Of a DNA stretch of 64,000 nucleotides, positions 52,378 through 61,943 are shown in pieces. Below the pieces are notes generated by a model. The model worked only from the letters and a program-made list of their open reading frames with translations, did no database searches and had not been told where the DNA came from. The DNA comes from Streptomyces sp. NBC_00224. Its GTDB lineage: Bacteria; Actinomycetota; Actinomycetes; Streptomycetales; Streptomycetaceae. Position 1 is the first letter of the stretch. Every line of letters begins with the position of its first letter. The stretch is from the NCBI RefSeq assembly GCF_041435195.1, contig NZ_CP108106.1, positions 6,363,501 to 6,427,500 of the forward strand, read 5' to 3'. A program made the position numbers and the translations under genes.

Positions 52378-53961
52378 GTGCCGCAGACTTTCGACGCCGT
52401 CGCGGTGCGCACCTGGTGCTCGCTGGCCCTGGACGGGCTCGGCCGGGACCGCGAGGAGATCGACGCGGTCAACGTCTACCCCGTCGCGGACGGGGACACC
52501 GGCACCAACCTCTATCTGACCGTGGAGTCCGCCCACCAGGCGGTCGAGGCGGTCTTCGCCGCGTACACCGAGGCGCCGGAGACGGCCGACGTCATACGGG
52601 CCATGGCGCACGGCGCCCTCGTCGGCGCCCGCGGCAACTCCGGCACGATCCTCTCCCAGCTGCTGCGCGGCATGGCCGAGGTCCTCGCCGAGCGCGGCAC
52701 GGATCTGCCCGGGGCCCTGCGCCGGGCCGCCGAGTCGGCGTACGAGGCGGTCGCGCACCCGGTCGAGGGCACGGTCCTGACGGTGGCGAGGGCCGCGGCC
52801 GAGGCGGCCCGGGGGGCGGACGGCGACGCGGCGGCCGTCGCCACCGCGGCCTACGGCGGCGCCCGACAGGCCCTGGAGGAGACACCCGGACAGCTCGCGG
52901 TCCTCGGCCGCGCCGGGGTCGTGGACGCGGGCGGCTGGGGTCTTGTGACGGTCCTGGGGGCGCTGGCGCAGGCGCTGACCGGCGAGGCCCCGCCCGTACG
53001 GCACGAGGCGCATCCGCCGCTCGACCCGCACTCCTGCCCCACCGACCCCGCCGAGAACGCCGGGCCCGCCTTCGAGGTGATCTACCTCCTGGAGGCCGGG
53101 GACGAGGCCGTGGCCCGGCTGCGGGGCCGCCTGGACGCGCTCGGGGACTCCCTGGTGGTCGTCGGCGGCGACGGGCTGTGGAACGTCCACGTACACGTGG
53201 ACGACGCGGGCGCGGCCGTCGAGGCGGGCGTGGAGGCCGGGCGCCCGTACCGGATCCGCATCACCCACTTCGGGGCCCGCCCCGAGCCGCGCGAGCAGGT
53301 CCAGCGTGCCGTCGTCGCGGTCGTGCCCGGCGAGGGCCTGGCCGGGCTGTGCGCCGAGGCCGGGGCCACCGCCGTCCTCGCCCGCCCCGGCGAGCCCCCG
53401 GCCAGCGGCGAGCTCGTCGACGCGATCCGCCGCGCCCACGCGCGCGAGGTCGTCCTGCTGCCCAACGACGCCGAGCTGCGCCACACCGCCGCCGCGGCCG
53501 TGGAGCAGGCGCGCGCCGAGGGCGTACGGGTCGCGCTCATCCCCACCCGGGCCGCCGTCCAGGGCCTCGCCGCGCTCGCGGTGCACGCCCCCGACCGCCG
53601 CTTCGACGAGGACGTCGTCGCGATGACCGCGGCGGCCGGCGCCACCCGGTACGCCGAACTGGCCGTCGCCGAGCGGCAGTCGTGGACCACGGCGGGCATC
53701 TGCCAGGCCGGGGACGTGCTGGGCCTCATCGACGGCGACGTGGCCGTGATCGGCCAGGACCTGGCCCGTACGGCCAAGGCGGTCCTGGACCGGATGCTGG
53801 CGGCGGGCGGCGAGCTGGTCACCCTGGTGCTGGCCGCCGACGCCCCGGCGGACCTGGCGCCGGGCATCGAGGCCCATGTGCGCGAGGCCCATCTGGCGGT
53901 CGACACCGTCGTCTACGCGGGCGGCAACCAGAGCGCCCCGCTGCTGATCGGCGTCGAGTAG
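52378..53961 (+). CDS. DAK2 domain / FakA-like fatty acid kinase homologue
   Basis: This 527-residue protein has an N-terminal DhaL (DAK2) domain (AVNVYPVADGDTGTNLYLTVESAH, GALVGARGNSGTILSQLLRGMAEVL) where three Asp bind Mg-ATP. From about 330 to the end it has a DegV-like part (NDAELRHTAAAAVEQ, VTLVLAADAPADLAPGIEAHVREAH). It resembles FakA of Firmicutes, which phosphorylates fatty acids held by FakB. Start GTG at 52378 has AAGGAGG 7 bases upstream. Divergent from rpmB and followed by recG, the usual actinobacterial order. Confidence 0.9.
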   Translation: MPQTFDAVAVRTWCSLALDGLGRDREEIDAVNVYPVADGDTGTNLYLTVESAHQAVEAVFAAYTEAPETADVIRAMAHGALVGARGNSGTILSQLLRGMAEVLAERGTDLPGALRRAAESAYEAVAHPVEGTVLTVARAAAEAARGADGDAAAVATAAYGGARQALEETPGQLAVLGRAGVVDAGGWGLVTVLGALAQALTGEAPPVRHEAHPPLDPHSCPTDPAENAGPAFEVIYLLEAGDEAVARLRGRLDALGDSLVVVGGDGLWNVHVHVDDAGAAVEAGVEAGRPYRIRITHFGARPEPREQVQRAVVAVVPGEGLAGLCAEAGATAVLARPGEPPASGELVDAIRRAHAREVVLLPNDAELRHTAAAAVEQARAEGVRVALIPTRAAVQGLAALAVHAPDRRFDEDVVAMTAAAGATRYAELAVAERQSWTTAGICQAGDVLGLIDGDVAVIGQDLARTAKAVLDRMLAAGGELVTLVLAADAPADLAPGIEAHVREAHLAVDTVVYAGGNQSAPLLIGVE

Positions 53962-54045
53962 CCGGTCAGGGGGCCGGTCGAGGGGTCGGCCGAGTGGCCG
54001 CCGTACGCGGCGAGTTGTCCACAGGGGGCCGGGGGATCCTGCGGG

Positions 54046-56274
54046 ATGTCAGTGGTGTGGTGTGCAATGGATCGCGTGCCTGCGCTCGATGAACCCCTCA
54101 AGAAGCTGCTCGGCGGACCCACCGCGAAGGTGATGGCCGAGCAGCTCGACCTGCACACGGTCGGCGACCTCCTCCACCACTACCCGCGGCGGTACGAGGA
54201 GCGCGGCCAGCTGACGAAGCTGGCCGAGCTGCCCCTCGACGAGGACGTCACGGTCGTCGCCCAGGTGGCCGACGCGCGCGTGCACACGTTCAACGGCGGC
54301 CGCGGCCAGCGCCTGGAGATCACCATCACCGACGGCAGCGGCCGCCTCCAGCTGGTCTTCTTCGGCCGCGGCATCCACAAGCCGCACAAGGACCTGCTGC
54401 CCGGCAGCCGCGCGATGTTCGCGGGCAAGGTGTCGATGTTCAACCGCCGCCTCCAGCTCGCCCATCCCACGTACGCGAAGCTGAGCGCCGACGGCGACGA
54501 CTCCGCCGACGTGGTGGACTCCTGGGCGGGCGCGCTCATCCCGATCTACCCCGCCTGCAAGGGCCTGGAGTCCTGGAAGATCGCCAAGGCGGTCGACGCG
54601 GTGCTGCCCAGCGCCCAGGAGGCCGCCGACCCGCTGCCCCCCTCCCTGCGGGAGGGCCGTGGCTTCGTCCCGCTGCCCGAGGCGCTGCTCAAGGTCCACC
54701 GCCCGCACAGCAAGGACGACGTGGAGCAGGCCCGCCAGCGCCTGAAGTGGGACGAGGCGTTCGTCCTCCAGGTGGCACTGGCCCGGCGGCGGTTCGCGGA
54801 CACCCAACTGCCCGCCGTGGCGCGCAGACCCGCCCCCGACGGCCTGCTCGACGCCTTCGACGCCAAACTGCCCTTCACCCTCACCGACGGCCAGCGCAAG
54901 GTCTCCAAGGAGATCTTCGACGACCTGGCCACCGAACACCCGATGCACCGGCTGCTCCAGGGCGAGGTGGGGTCGGGGAAGACCATGGTCGCGCTGCGCG
55001 CGATGCTCGCCGTGGTCGACAGCGGCGGCCAGGCCGCCATGCTCGCCCCGACCGAGGTCCTGGCACAGCAGCACCATCGGTCCATCACCGAGATGATGGG
55101 CGAGCTGGCCGAGGGCGGCATGCTGGGCGGGTCCGACCTCGGTACCAAGGTCGTGCTGCTCACCGGGTCGATGGGCACGGCCGCCCGCCGCCAGGCGCTG
55201 CTCGACCTGGTCACCGGCGAGGCGGGGGTCGTGATCGGCACGCACGCGCTGATCGAGGACAAGGTGCAGTTCCACGATCTGGGCCTGGTCGTGGTGGACG
55301 AGCAGCACCGGTTCGGTGTCGAGCAGCGCGACGCCCTGCGCGGCAAGGGCAAGCAGCCGCCGCACCTCCTGGTGATGACGGCGACGCCGATTCCGCGCAC
55401 GGTCGCGATGACCGTCTTCGGTGACCTGGAGACCTCGGTCCTGGACCAGCTCCCGGCGGGGCGTTCGCCCATCGCCAGCCATGTCGTCCCCGCCCAGGAC
55501 AAGCCGCACTTCCTGGCGCGCGCCTGGGAGCGGGTCCGCGAGGAGGTCGCCAAGGGCCACCAGGCGTACGTGGTGTGTCCGCGCATCGGTGACTCCGCGG
55601 ACGAGGCGGACGAGAAGAAGGCGGCCAAGAAGAAGTCCGCGGAGGACGAGGCGGAGAAGCGTCCGCCGCTGGCCGTCCTCGACATCGCGGAGCAGCTGCG
55701 GAAAGGCCCGCTCCAGGGGCTGCGCGTCGAGGTGCTGCACGGCAGGATGCAGCCCGACGACAAGGACGACGTGATGCGCCGGTTCGCGGCCGGTGACGTG
55801 GACGCGCTGGTCGCGACCACGGTCATCGAGGTCGGGGTGAACGTGCCGAACGCCACCGCGATGGTGATCATGGACGCGGACCGGTTCGGTGTCTCGCAGC
55901 TGCACCAGCTGCGCGGCCGCGTCGGCCGTGGCTCGGCCCCGGGCCTGTGCCTGCTGGTGACCGAGATGCCGGAGGCGAGCGCGGCCAGGGCCCGGCTGAA
56001 CGCGGTGGCCGCCACCCTGGACGGCTTCGAGCTCTCCCGGATCGACCTGGAGCAGCGCCGCGAGGGCGATGTGCTGGGCCAGGCCCAGTCGGGTGTGCGC
56101 TCGTCGCTGCGGATGCTCGCGGTCATCGAGGACGAGGAGGTGATCGCGGCGGCCCGCGAGGAGGCGGTGGCGGTGGTGGGCCAGGACCCGGATCTGGAAC
56201 GGCTGCCCGCACTGCGGACGGCGCTGGACGCCCTGCTGGACAAGGACCGCGAGCAGTACCTCGACAAGGGCTGA
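54046..56274 (+). CDS. recG: ATP-dependent DNA helicase RecG
   Basis: This 742-residue protein has the wedge/OB domain (VADARVHTFNGGRGQRLEITITD), Walker A LLQGEVGSGKTMVALR, the box VVVDEQHRFGVEQRD, TATPIPRT, and motif VI QLHQLRGRVGRG. RecG remodels stalled forks and Holliday junctions. A lysine/acid-rich insert (KKAAKKKSAEDEAEKR) of about 17 residues lies near residue 530 in the second helicase domain. The ATG at 54046 is used; another at 54067 is 7 codons later and may be the real start. Confidence 0.96.
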   Translation: MSVVWCAMDRVPALDEPLKKLLGGPTAKVMAEQLDLHTVGDLLHHYPRRYEERGQLTKLAELPLDEDVTVVAQVADARVHTFNGGRGQRLEITITDGSGRLQLVFFGRGIHKPHKDLLPGSRAMFAGKVSMFNRRLQLAHPTYAKLSADGDDSADVVDSWAGALIPIYPACKGLESWKIAKAVDAVLPSAQEAADPLPPSLREGRGFVPLPEALLKVHRPHSKDDVEQARQRLKWDEAFVLQVALARRRFADTQLPAVARRPAPDGLLDAFDAKLPFTLTDGQRKVSKEIFDDLATEHPMHRLLQGEVGSGKTMVALRAMLAVVDSGGQAAMLAPTEVLAQQHHRSITEMMGELAEGGMLGGSDLGTKVVLLTGSMGTAARRQALLDLVTGEAGVVIGTHALIEDKVQFHDLGLVVVDEQHRFGVEQRDALRGKGKQPPHLLVMTATPIPRTVAMTVFGDLETSVLDQLPAGRSPIASHVVPAQDKPHFLARAWERVREEVAKGHQAYVVCPRIGDSADEADEKKAAKKKSAEDEAEKRPPLAVLDIAEQLRKGPLQGLRVEVLHGRMQPDDKDDVMRRFAAGDVDALVATTVIEVGVNVPNATAMVIMDADRFGVSQLHQLRGRVGRGSAPGLCLLVTEMPEASAARARLNAVAATLDGFELSRIDLEQRREGDVLGQAQSGVRSSLRMLAVIEDEEVIAAAREEAVAVVGQDPDLERLPALRTALDALLDKDREQYLDKG

Positions 56275-56412
56275 GAGCCTGTCTTTGAACCCTCGCCTGA
56301 GCCCCGACGCCCGGCACGCACGCTCGGTACCCCGGCCGGGGCGCGGCGTCCGCGTCGGGTTCTGAGAAACTTGGGGGACACCAGTGACGTACGTACACCG
56401 ACAAGGACTCAG

Positions 56413-56997
56413 ATGACCCGCGTGATCGCCGGCCGGGCCGGCGGACGCCGCCTGGCCGTACCGCCGGGCAACGGCACCCGCCCCACCTCCGACCGCGCGC
56501 GCGAGGGCCTCTTCTCCACCTGGGAGGCCCTGCTCGGCACGCTGGAGGGGATCCGGATCGCGGATCTGTACGCCGGGTCGGGCGCGGTCGGCCTGGAGGC
56601 GCTCTCCCGGGGCGCCTCGCACGCGCTGCTCGTCGAGGCCGATGCCCGGGCCGTGAAGACCGTCCGCGACAACGTGCGCGTACTGGGCCTTCCGGGCGCG
56701 GAGGTACGTAACGGAAAAGCGGAGCAGATCGTTGCGGGCCCGGCCCCTGAAACCCCCTTTGACGTGGTGTTTCTCGACCCGCCGTACGCCGTGACCGACG
56801 ACGATCTTCGCGAGATCCTCCTCACACTCCGCACTCAGGGCTGGCTCGCCGACGAGTGCCTGGTCACCGTGGAGCGCAGCACCAGGGGCGGAGAATTCGG
56901 CTGGCCGCAGGGGTTCGAACCACTGCGGGCCCGTCGTTACGGCGAGGGCACGCTTTGGTACGGTCGCGCCGCCTCTACGTGCGAAGACGCACCATGA
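56413..56997 (+). CDS. rsmD: 16S rRNA (guanine966-N2)-methyltransferase
   Basis: This 194-residue SAM methyltransferase has [32 protein letters not shown], the SAM motif [18 protein letters not shown] and the catalytic DPPY ([10 protein letters not shown]). It methylates 16S rRNA. It overlaps the region before coaD by the TGA in ATGA, consistent with coupling. Confidence 0.95.
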   Translation: MTRVIAGRAGGRRLAVPPGNGTRPTSDRAREGLFSTWEALLGTLEGIRIADLYAGSGAVGLEALSRGASHALLVEADARAVKTVRDNVRVLGLPGAEVRNGKAEQIVAGPAPETPFDVVFLDPPYAVTDDDLREILLTLRTQGWLADECLVTVERSTRGGEFGWPQGFEPLRARRYGEGTLWYGRAASTCEDAP

Positions 56998-57017
56998 CCG
57001 GGAGCGAGGGACTTCAG

Positions 57018-57500
57018 TTGCGCCGAGCCGTCTGTCCGGGGTCGTTCGACCCCATCACCAATGGACACCTCGACATCATCGCCCGCGCCTCCAAGCTGTA
57101 CGACGTGGTGCACGTCGCGGTGATGATCAACCAGTCGAAGAAGGGCCTGTTCACCATCGAGGAGCGGATCGGGATGATCCGCGAGGTGACCGCCGACTTC
57201 GGCAACGTGGAGGTCGAGTCCTTCCACGGCCTGCTGGTCGACTTCTGCAAGCAGCGCGACATCCCCGCCATCGTGAAGGGCCTGCGCGCGGTCAGCGACT
57301 TCGACTACGAGCTCCAGATGGCCCAGATGAACAACGGGCTCTCGGGCGTCGAGACCCTGTTCGTGCCCACCAACCCGACGTACAGCTTCCTGTCGTCGTC
57401 GCTGGTCAAGGAGGTCGCGGCATGGGGTGGAGACGTCTCCCACCTGCTGCCCGCCACCGTCCACGAGGCGCTGGTGGCACGGATCGCCGAGCAGCGCTGA
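57018..57500 (+). CDS. coaD: Phosphopantetheine adenylyltransferase
   Basis: This 160-residue protein has [39 protein letters not shown] and [12 protein letters not shown], the CoaD signatures. It makes dephospho-CoA from 4'-phosphopantetheine. TTG at 57018 is chosen because GGAGCGAGGG lies 7 bases upstream and the length then matches the family (about 160); an ATG at 56994 would add 8 residues. Confidence 0.95.
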   Translation: MRRAVCPGSFDPITNGHLDIIARASKLYDVVHVAVMINQSKKGLFTIEERIGMIREVTADFGNVEVESFHGLLVDFCKQRDIPAIVKGLRAVSDFDYELQMAQMNNGLSGVETLFVPTNPTYSFLSSSLVKEVAAWGGDVSHLLPATVHEALVARIAEQR

Positions 57501-57596
57501 GCTGACAGTCCGTCAGCTGGTGTCGGGCGGGCCTCGACTGGCCTTACAGTCGTCCCGTCCGTCTCCCAACCAGTCGTAGAGAGTGGCGAGCACACG

Positions 57597-58661
57597 GTGG
57601 ACGTGCAGAAGAAGCTGGACGAGATCGTCGGTGTGGTCTCCGGCGCCCGCTCCATGCCCATGTCGGCCTCGTGCGTGGTCAACCGCGCCGAGCTGCTCGC
57701 GCTCCTGGAAGAGGTGCGCCAGGCCCTGCCCGGCTCCCTCGCCCAGGCCCAGGAGCTGATCGGCGGCCGCGAGCAGATGGTCGAGCAGGCCCGCCAGGAG
57801 GCCGAGCGGATCATCGAGTCCGCGCACGCCCAGCGGGGCACGCTGATCTCCGACACGGCGGTCGCCCGGCAGTCGCAGGACGAGGCCGACCGCATCCTCG
57901 CCGACGCCAAGCGCGAGGCCGACGAGATCCGCGCCGAGGCCGACGACTACGTCGACTCCAAGCTGGCCAACTTCGAGGTCGTCCTCACCAAGACCATCGG
58001 CTCGGTCGACCGCGGCCGCGAGAAGCTGCTCGGCCGCGGCCCCGGCCTGGACGAGCAGGGGCAGGCCGACGCGGACGCCCCCGAGTACAGCCCCGACCCG
58101 CAGACCCTGATCCGGCGGGCCGACGAGTACATCGACACCAAGCTCGGTGCCTTCGAGGCCGTCCTCGCCAAGACCCTCGAAGCGGTCGGCCGCGGCCGCG
58201 AGACCCTGCACGGCCGGATCGCCAGCGACGAGCTGGGCGCGCACATGGCCGCCCAGGACGCCGCGGGGGCCCTCGGGGGCGGCCACACCAGCGACGCGGA
58301 CTACCTCGCGGGCCTGGCCGAGCTGGCGGACCCGCAGCCGCAGCCCGCCGCCCAGCCCCAGCAGGCCCAGGTCCCGGCGCAGGTCTACGACCCGTACGGC
58401 TACGGGCAGGCCCAGGCCCAGCCGCAGCAGGACCCGTACGCCTACCAGCAGCAGCCCCAGCAGCAGTACGCCCAGTACGGCTACGACCAGCAGCAGCCGC
58501 AGCAGGACCCGTACGGCTACGACCCGCAGGCGTACGGACACCAGCAGCAGGCCGTCCCGCAGCCCGCGCACCCGCCGCAGGGCGCCCTGGACGAGACCAG
58601 CCTCTTCGACACGAGCATGATCGACCTGGAACAGCTGCGTCAGTACGAGCAGGGGCGCTAG
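57597..58661 (+). CDS. DivIVA-like/coiled-coil cell-division protein
   Basis: This 354-residue protein starts with DVQKKLDEIVGVVSGARSMP, then long coiled coil (ARQEAERIIESAHAQRGTLI, EADRILADAKREADEIRAEADDYVDSK), and has a repeated YVDSKLANFEVVLTKT / YIDTKLGAFEAVLAKT unit (about 118 and 180). The last 100 residues are Gln/Tyr/Pro-rich with DPYGYDPQ repeats. The architecture resembles ATPase b-subunit or DivIVA-related proteins of actinobacteria. GTG start. It sits between coaD and DUF177. Function unproven; it probably self-assembles near the membrane. Confidence 0.8.
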   Translation: MDVQKKLDEIVGVVSGARSMPMSASCVVNRAELLALLEEVRQALPGSLAQAQELIGGREQMVEQARQEAERIIESAHAQRGTLISDTAVARQSQDEADRILADAKREADEIRAEADDYVDSKLANFEVVLTKTIGSVDRGREKLLGRGPGLDEQGQADADAPEYSPDPQTLIRRADEYIDTKLGAFEAVLAKTLEAVGRGRETLHGRIASDELGAHMAAQDAAGALGGGHTSDADYLAGLAELADPQPQPAAQPQQAQVPAQVYDPYGYGQAQAQPQQDPYAYQQQPQQQYAQYGYDQQQPQQDPYGYDPQAYGHQQQAVPQPAHPPQGALDETSLFDTSMIDLEQLRQYEQGR

Positions 58662-58782
58662 GGCCTGAGGCTTCACGGAGCCCGGATTGGGTCAATCGCG
58701 GCCCGTCCAGTATCCTGGCTCTTCGGTCGCGCGTACGTCCGCGATCAACGCTGCCCGCGCATCGCCGCACCCACGGCGACGC

Positions 58783-59469
58783 ATGGCAGCCACCCTCCAC
58801 GATCCGAAAGCAGGAAGAACCCTGAGTACGCACCTCGACCACCGCAACCCTCTCGTGTTCGACACACACGAGCTGGGTCGGCGTCCCGGTGCCCTCCAGC
58901 GGATCTCCCGCACGGTCGAGGCGCCCGCCGATCTCGGGATCGACGGCGTCGTCGGAGTGCCCCAGGGCGCGCCGGTGGAGATCGAGCTCCGCCTGGAGTC
59001 GGTCATGGAAGGGGTGCTTGTCACAGGCACCGCCCGTGCATCGGCCGAGGGTGAGTGCGTAAGGTGTCTGGAGCCGCTTGAGCTCGCGCTCGATGCGGAC
59101 TTCCAGGAGTTGTTCTCGTACCCTGACGCCGACGACCGGGGCCGCAGCAAGCAGGCGGAGCCGGCCGACGACGCCGAGGACGAGGACACCATCCCGCTTG
59201 AGGACGGACTTTTCGACCTTGAGCCAGTGCTGCGTGATGCGGTGGTGCTTGCACTGCCGATGCAGCCGGTGTGCCGGGAGACCTGCCTCGGCCTGTGTTC
59301 CACCTGTGGATTCAGGCTTGAGGACGACCCCGACCACCACCACGATGCCGTCGACATCCGTTGGGCGGCACTGCAAGGACTCGCCGGGACCATCCAGGAC
59401 GGCGAGAAGGACAACATGAGCGGCACTGCCTCTGACGTGCAGCGCGCCGCCGAGAAGCAGGAGAAGTAG
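58783..59469 (+). CDS. DUF177 (YceD) protein, rRNA/ACP-linked
   Basis: This DUF177 protein has the cysteine pair [10 protein letters not shown] and the second pair [12 protein letters not shown], with [23 protein letters not shown] at the start. YceD proteins are linked to 23S rRNA stability. The ATG at 58783 gives 228 residues but has no Shine-Dalgarno. AGGAAGA lies before a CTG at 58822 ([13 protein letters not shown]), which would give 215 residues and may be the real start. Immediately followed by rpmF, the standard order. Confidence 0.92.
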   Translation: MAATLHDPKAGRTLSTHLDHRNPLVFDTHELGRRPGALQRISRTVEAPADLGIDGVVGVPQGAPVEIELRLESVMEGVLVTGTARASAEGECVRCLEPLELALDADFQELFSYPDADDRGRSKQAEPADDAEDEDTIPLEDGLFDLEPVLRDAVVLALPMQPVCRETCLGLCSTCGFRLEDDPDHHHDAVDIRWAALQGLAGTIQDGEKDNMSGTASDVQRAAEKQEK

Positions 59470-59471
59470 CC

Positions 59472-59645
59472 GTGGCTGTTCCGAAGCGGAAGATGTCGCG
59501 CAGCAACACGCGCCACCGCCGGTCGCAGTGGAAGGCTGCGGTCCCCACCCTGGTTTCGTGTGAGCGTTGCCAGGAGCCGAAGCTCCAGCACATCGCGTGC
59601 CCGAGCTGCGGCACCTACAACAAGCGCCAGGTCCTCGAGGTCTGA
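59472..59645 (+). CDS. rpmF: 50S ribosomal protein L32
   Basis: This 57-residue protein ([20 protein letters not shown], then [22 protein letters not shown]) is L32 with four zinc-site cysteines. GTG start lies two bases after the DUF177 stop. Short enough to be missed by size-filtered gene finding. Confidence 0.97.
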   Translation: MAVPKRKMSRSNTRHRRSQWKAAVPTLVSCERCQEPKLQHIACPSCGTYNKRQVLEV

Positions 59646-59664
59646 GCGGCTGGTGAGAGGCCCG

Positions 59665-60498
59665 ATGTCTGATCTGTCGAATGCCGGCGCCAAGAAGGCG
59701 GGCAGTAGCGACAACAACTCGGCCTCGTCCCACACGCTTCTGGAAGGGCGGCTCGGGTATCACCTTGAGTCCGCCCTTCTGGTGCGTGCACTGACCCATC
59801 GTTCGTTCGCGTACGAGAACGGCGGTCTGCCGACCAACGAGCGGCTTGAGTTCCTCGGGGACTCGGTGCTCGGTCTTGTCGTCACCGACACGCTGTACCG
59901 CACCCACCCCGACCTCCCGGAAGGCCAGTTGGCCAAGCTCCGGGCCGCGGTGGTCAATTCTCGTGCGCTTGCGGAAGTGGGCCGCGGGCTCGACCTCGGC
60001 TCCTTCATCCGGCTCGGCCGGGGCGAAGAGGGCACAGGCGGCCGGGACAAGGCTTCCATCCTCGCCGACACCCTTGAAGCGGTGATCGGCGCGGTCTATC
60101 TGGACCAGGGTCTTGGGGCGGCTTCCGAGCTCGTCCACCGGCTCTTCGACCCCCTGATCGAGAAGTCCTCGAACCTCGGGGCCGGCCTGGACTGGAAGAC
60201 CAGTCTCCAGGAGCTCACCGCGGCCGAAGGCCTCGGCGTTCCGGAGTACCTGGTCTCCGAGACAGGTCCCGACCACGAGAAGACCTTTACTGCTGCCGCC
60301 CGCGTCGGTGGTGTCTCGTACGGCACCGGCACCGGCCGCAGCAAGAAGGAAGCGGAGCAGCAGGCCGCGGAATCGGCATGGCGCGCGATCAGCGCGTCCG
60401 CCGACGAGCGGCTCGCGAAGGCCAAGGCGGAGGCCGAGGCCGTCGTCGCCGAGCCGGAGGGCGGGACGCCGACCCCCGCCGCCGACCCGGCAGCCTGA
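59665..60498 (+). CDS. rnc: Ribonuclease III
   Basis: This 277-residue protein has the RNase III signature [18 protein letters not shown], the second catalytic [13 protein letters not shown], and a C-terminal dsRNA-binding domain ([39 protein letters not shown]). In Streptomyces this gene is absB, needed for normal antibiotic production. ATG follows GAGAGGCCCG. It is 19 bases after rpmF. An Ala/Glu-rich tail ends it. A terminator follows. Confidence 0.97.
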   Translation: MSDLSNAGAKKAGSSDNNSASSHTLLEGRLGYHLESALLVRALTHRSFAYENGGLPTNERLEFLGDSVLGLVVTDTLYRTHPDLPEGQLAKLRAAVVNSRALAEVGRGLDLGSFIRLGRGEEGTGGRDKASILADTLEAVIGAVYLDQGLGAASELVHRLFDPLIEKSSNLGAGLDWKTSLQELTAAEGLGVPEYLVSETGPDHEKTFTAAARVGGVSYGTGTGRSKKEAEQQAAESAWRAISASADERLAKAKAEAEAVVAEPEGGTPTPAADPAA

Positions 60499-60510
60499 CC
60501 GTTTCCTGAA

Positions 60511-60548
60511 CCCCTGCCCGTACGGATTCCGTACGGGCAGGGGCTTTT
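60511..60548 (+). terminator. Terminator after rnc
   Basis: CCCCTGCCCGTACGG (60511-60525) pairs with CCGTACGGGCAGGGG (60529-60543), a perfect 15-bp stem followed by CTTTT. Confidence 0.88.
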
Positions 60549-60629
60549 CCGTACCCGGGCCCGGGGCCGCCCGCCGCCGGGGATACGCTGCGGTCATCCC
60601 CGCGTCCACCCGCTCCCCCGGAGGATCCC

Positions 60630-61490
60630 GTGCCCGAACTGCCCGAGGTCGAAGTCGTGCGGCGGGGTCTGGAGCGCTGGGTGGCCGGGCGGACCGTCGA
60701 CCACGTGGACGTGCTGCACCCCCGGGCCGTGCGCCGCCACCCGGCCGGCGCGGCGGACTTCGCGGCCCGGCTCAAGGGGCACCGCATCGGGGTGGCCCGG
60801 CGGCGCGGAAAGTATCTGTGGCTGCCCCTGGCGGACACCGACCAGTCGGTGCTCGGGCACCTCGGGATGAGCGGGCAGCTCCTGGTGCAGCCCGAGAGCG
60901 CGCCCGACGAGAAGCACCTGCGGATCCGGCTGCGCTTCCAGGACGCGGCGGGCACCGAGCTGCGCTTCGTCGACCAGCGGACCTTCGGCGGGCTCTCGCT
61001 CCACGACAACACCCCGGACGGGCTGCCCGACGTGATCGCGCACATCGCGCGCGACCCGCTCGACGAACTCTTCGACGACGCCGCCTTCTTCACCGCGCTG
61101 CGGCTGCGGCGCACGACCGTCAAGCGCGCGCTGCTCGACCAGTCGCTCATCAGCGGGGTCGGCAACATCTACGCCGACGAGGCGCTGTGGCGCGCCAAGT
61201 TGCACTACGAGCGCCCCACTTCGACCCTCACGCGCCCCAAGTGCGCCGAACTCCTCGGCCACGTACGGGACGTGATGAACGCGGCGCTCGCCGTCGGCGG
61301 CACCAGCTTCGACAGCCTCTACGTCAATGTGAACGGCGAGTCGGGGTACTTCGACCGCTCGCTCGACGCGTACGGGCGAGAGGGCGAGCCCTGCCACCGG
61401 TGCGGCACTCCGATGCGCCGACGCCCCTGGATGAACCGGTCCAGCTACTTCTGCCCGCGCTGTCAGCGCCCGCCGCGCACCGCGTCGTAG
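60630..61490 (+). CDS. mutM: Formamidopyrimidine-DNA glycosylase
   Basis: This 286-residue enzyme begins [16 protein letters not shown], with the catalytic Pro as residue 2 after Met removal and Glu3. It has the helix-two-turn-helix [19 protein letters not shown] and a C-terminal zinc finger [20 protein letters not shown] with CPRC after it. It removes 8-oxoguanine from DNA. GTG start with GGAGGATCCC upstream. Its 3' end overlaps the convergent HxlR gene by 28 bases. Confidence 0.97.
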   Translation: MPELPEVEVVRRGLERWVAGRTVDHVDVLHPRAVRRHPAGAADFAARLKGHRIGVARRRGKYLWLPLADTDQSVLGHLGMSGQLLVQPESAPDEKHLRIRLRFQDAAGTELRFVDQRTFGGLSLHDNTPDGLPDVIAHIARDPLDELFDDAAFFTALRLRRTTVKRALLDQSLISGVGNIYADEALWRAKLHYERPTSTLTRPKCAELLGHVRDVMNAALAVGGTSFDSLYVNVNGESGYFDRSLDAYGREGEPCHRCGTPMRRRPWMNRSSYFCPRCQRPPRTAS

Positions 61491-61861
61491 CGCTCGCGGG
61501 CTTCGAGGACCGACGGCATCCGGTCCTCCATCAGATGGATCAGACCGAGGAGGCGCTCGGCGACCTCGTACCCCAGAGGGGTCAGGGTGTAGTCGACGCG
61601 CGGCGGGTTGGTCGGCTGGGCCACGCGGTGGACGAGTCCGTCGCGCTCCAGCGCGTGCAGCGTCTGGGAGAGCATCTTCTCGCTCACGCCGTCGACCCGC
61701 CGCCGCAGCTCGTTGAAGCGGAAGCTCCCCTCGTGGAGCGCGCCCAGGGTGAGGCTGCCCCAGCGGCCGGTGACGTGCTCAAGGGTGCCGCGGGAGGGGC
61801 ACGCCTTGGAGAAGACGTCGAACGGCAGGTCCGCGGGGTCGGCGGTGGCGGTCTCTTCCAT
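61463..61861 (-). CDS. HxlR-family transcriptional regulator
   Basis: This 132-residue protein has a single HxlR winged helix: [23 protein letters not shown], then [29 protein letters not shown] and [14 protein letters not shown]. Cys20 in KACPSR is the redox-type cysteine of HxlR proteins. A 15-bp perfect inverted repeat lies just upstream of the gene, probably its operator. There is no adjacent target gene, so autoregulation or a distant target is likely. Confidence 0.93.
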   Translation of the reverse strand: MEETATADPADLPFDVFSKACPSRGTLEHVTGRWGSLTLGALHEGSFRFNELRRRVDGVSEKMLSQTLHALERDGLVHRVAQPTNPPRVDYTLTPLGYEVAERLLGLIHLMEDRMPSVLEARERYDAVRGGR

Positions 61862-61877
61862 GCCTCACACCATACGA

Positions 61878-61912
61878 CGACACAGCGCTAACCAGAAGTT
61901 AGCGCTGTGTCG
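61878..61912. promoter_or_regulatory. Perfect 15-bp inverted repeat upstream of hxlR
   Basis: CGACACAGCGCTAAC (61878-61892), spacer CAGAA, then GTTAGCGCTGTGTCG (61898-61912). It lies 17-51 bases upstream of the HxlR start and 31 bases past the CAP gene stop. Operator is likeliest; it might also act as the terminator of the CAP gene on the minus strand. Confidence 0.65.
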
Positions 61913-61943
61913 ATGAGCTGTGTGTTGAGCGGGGTCCGTCGGT

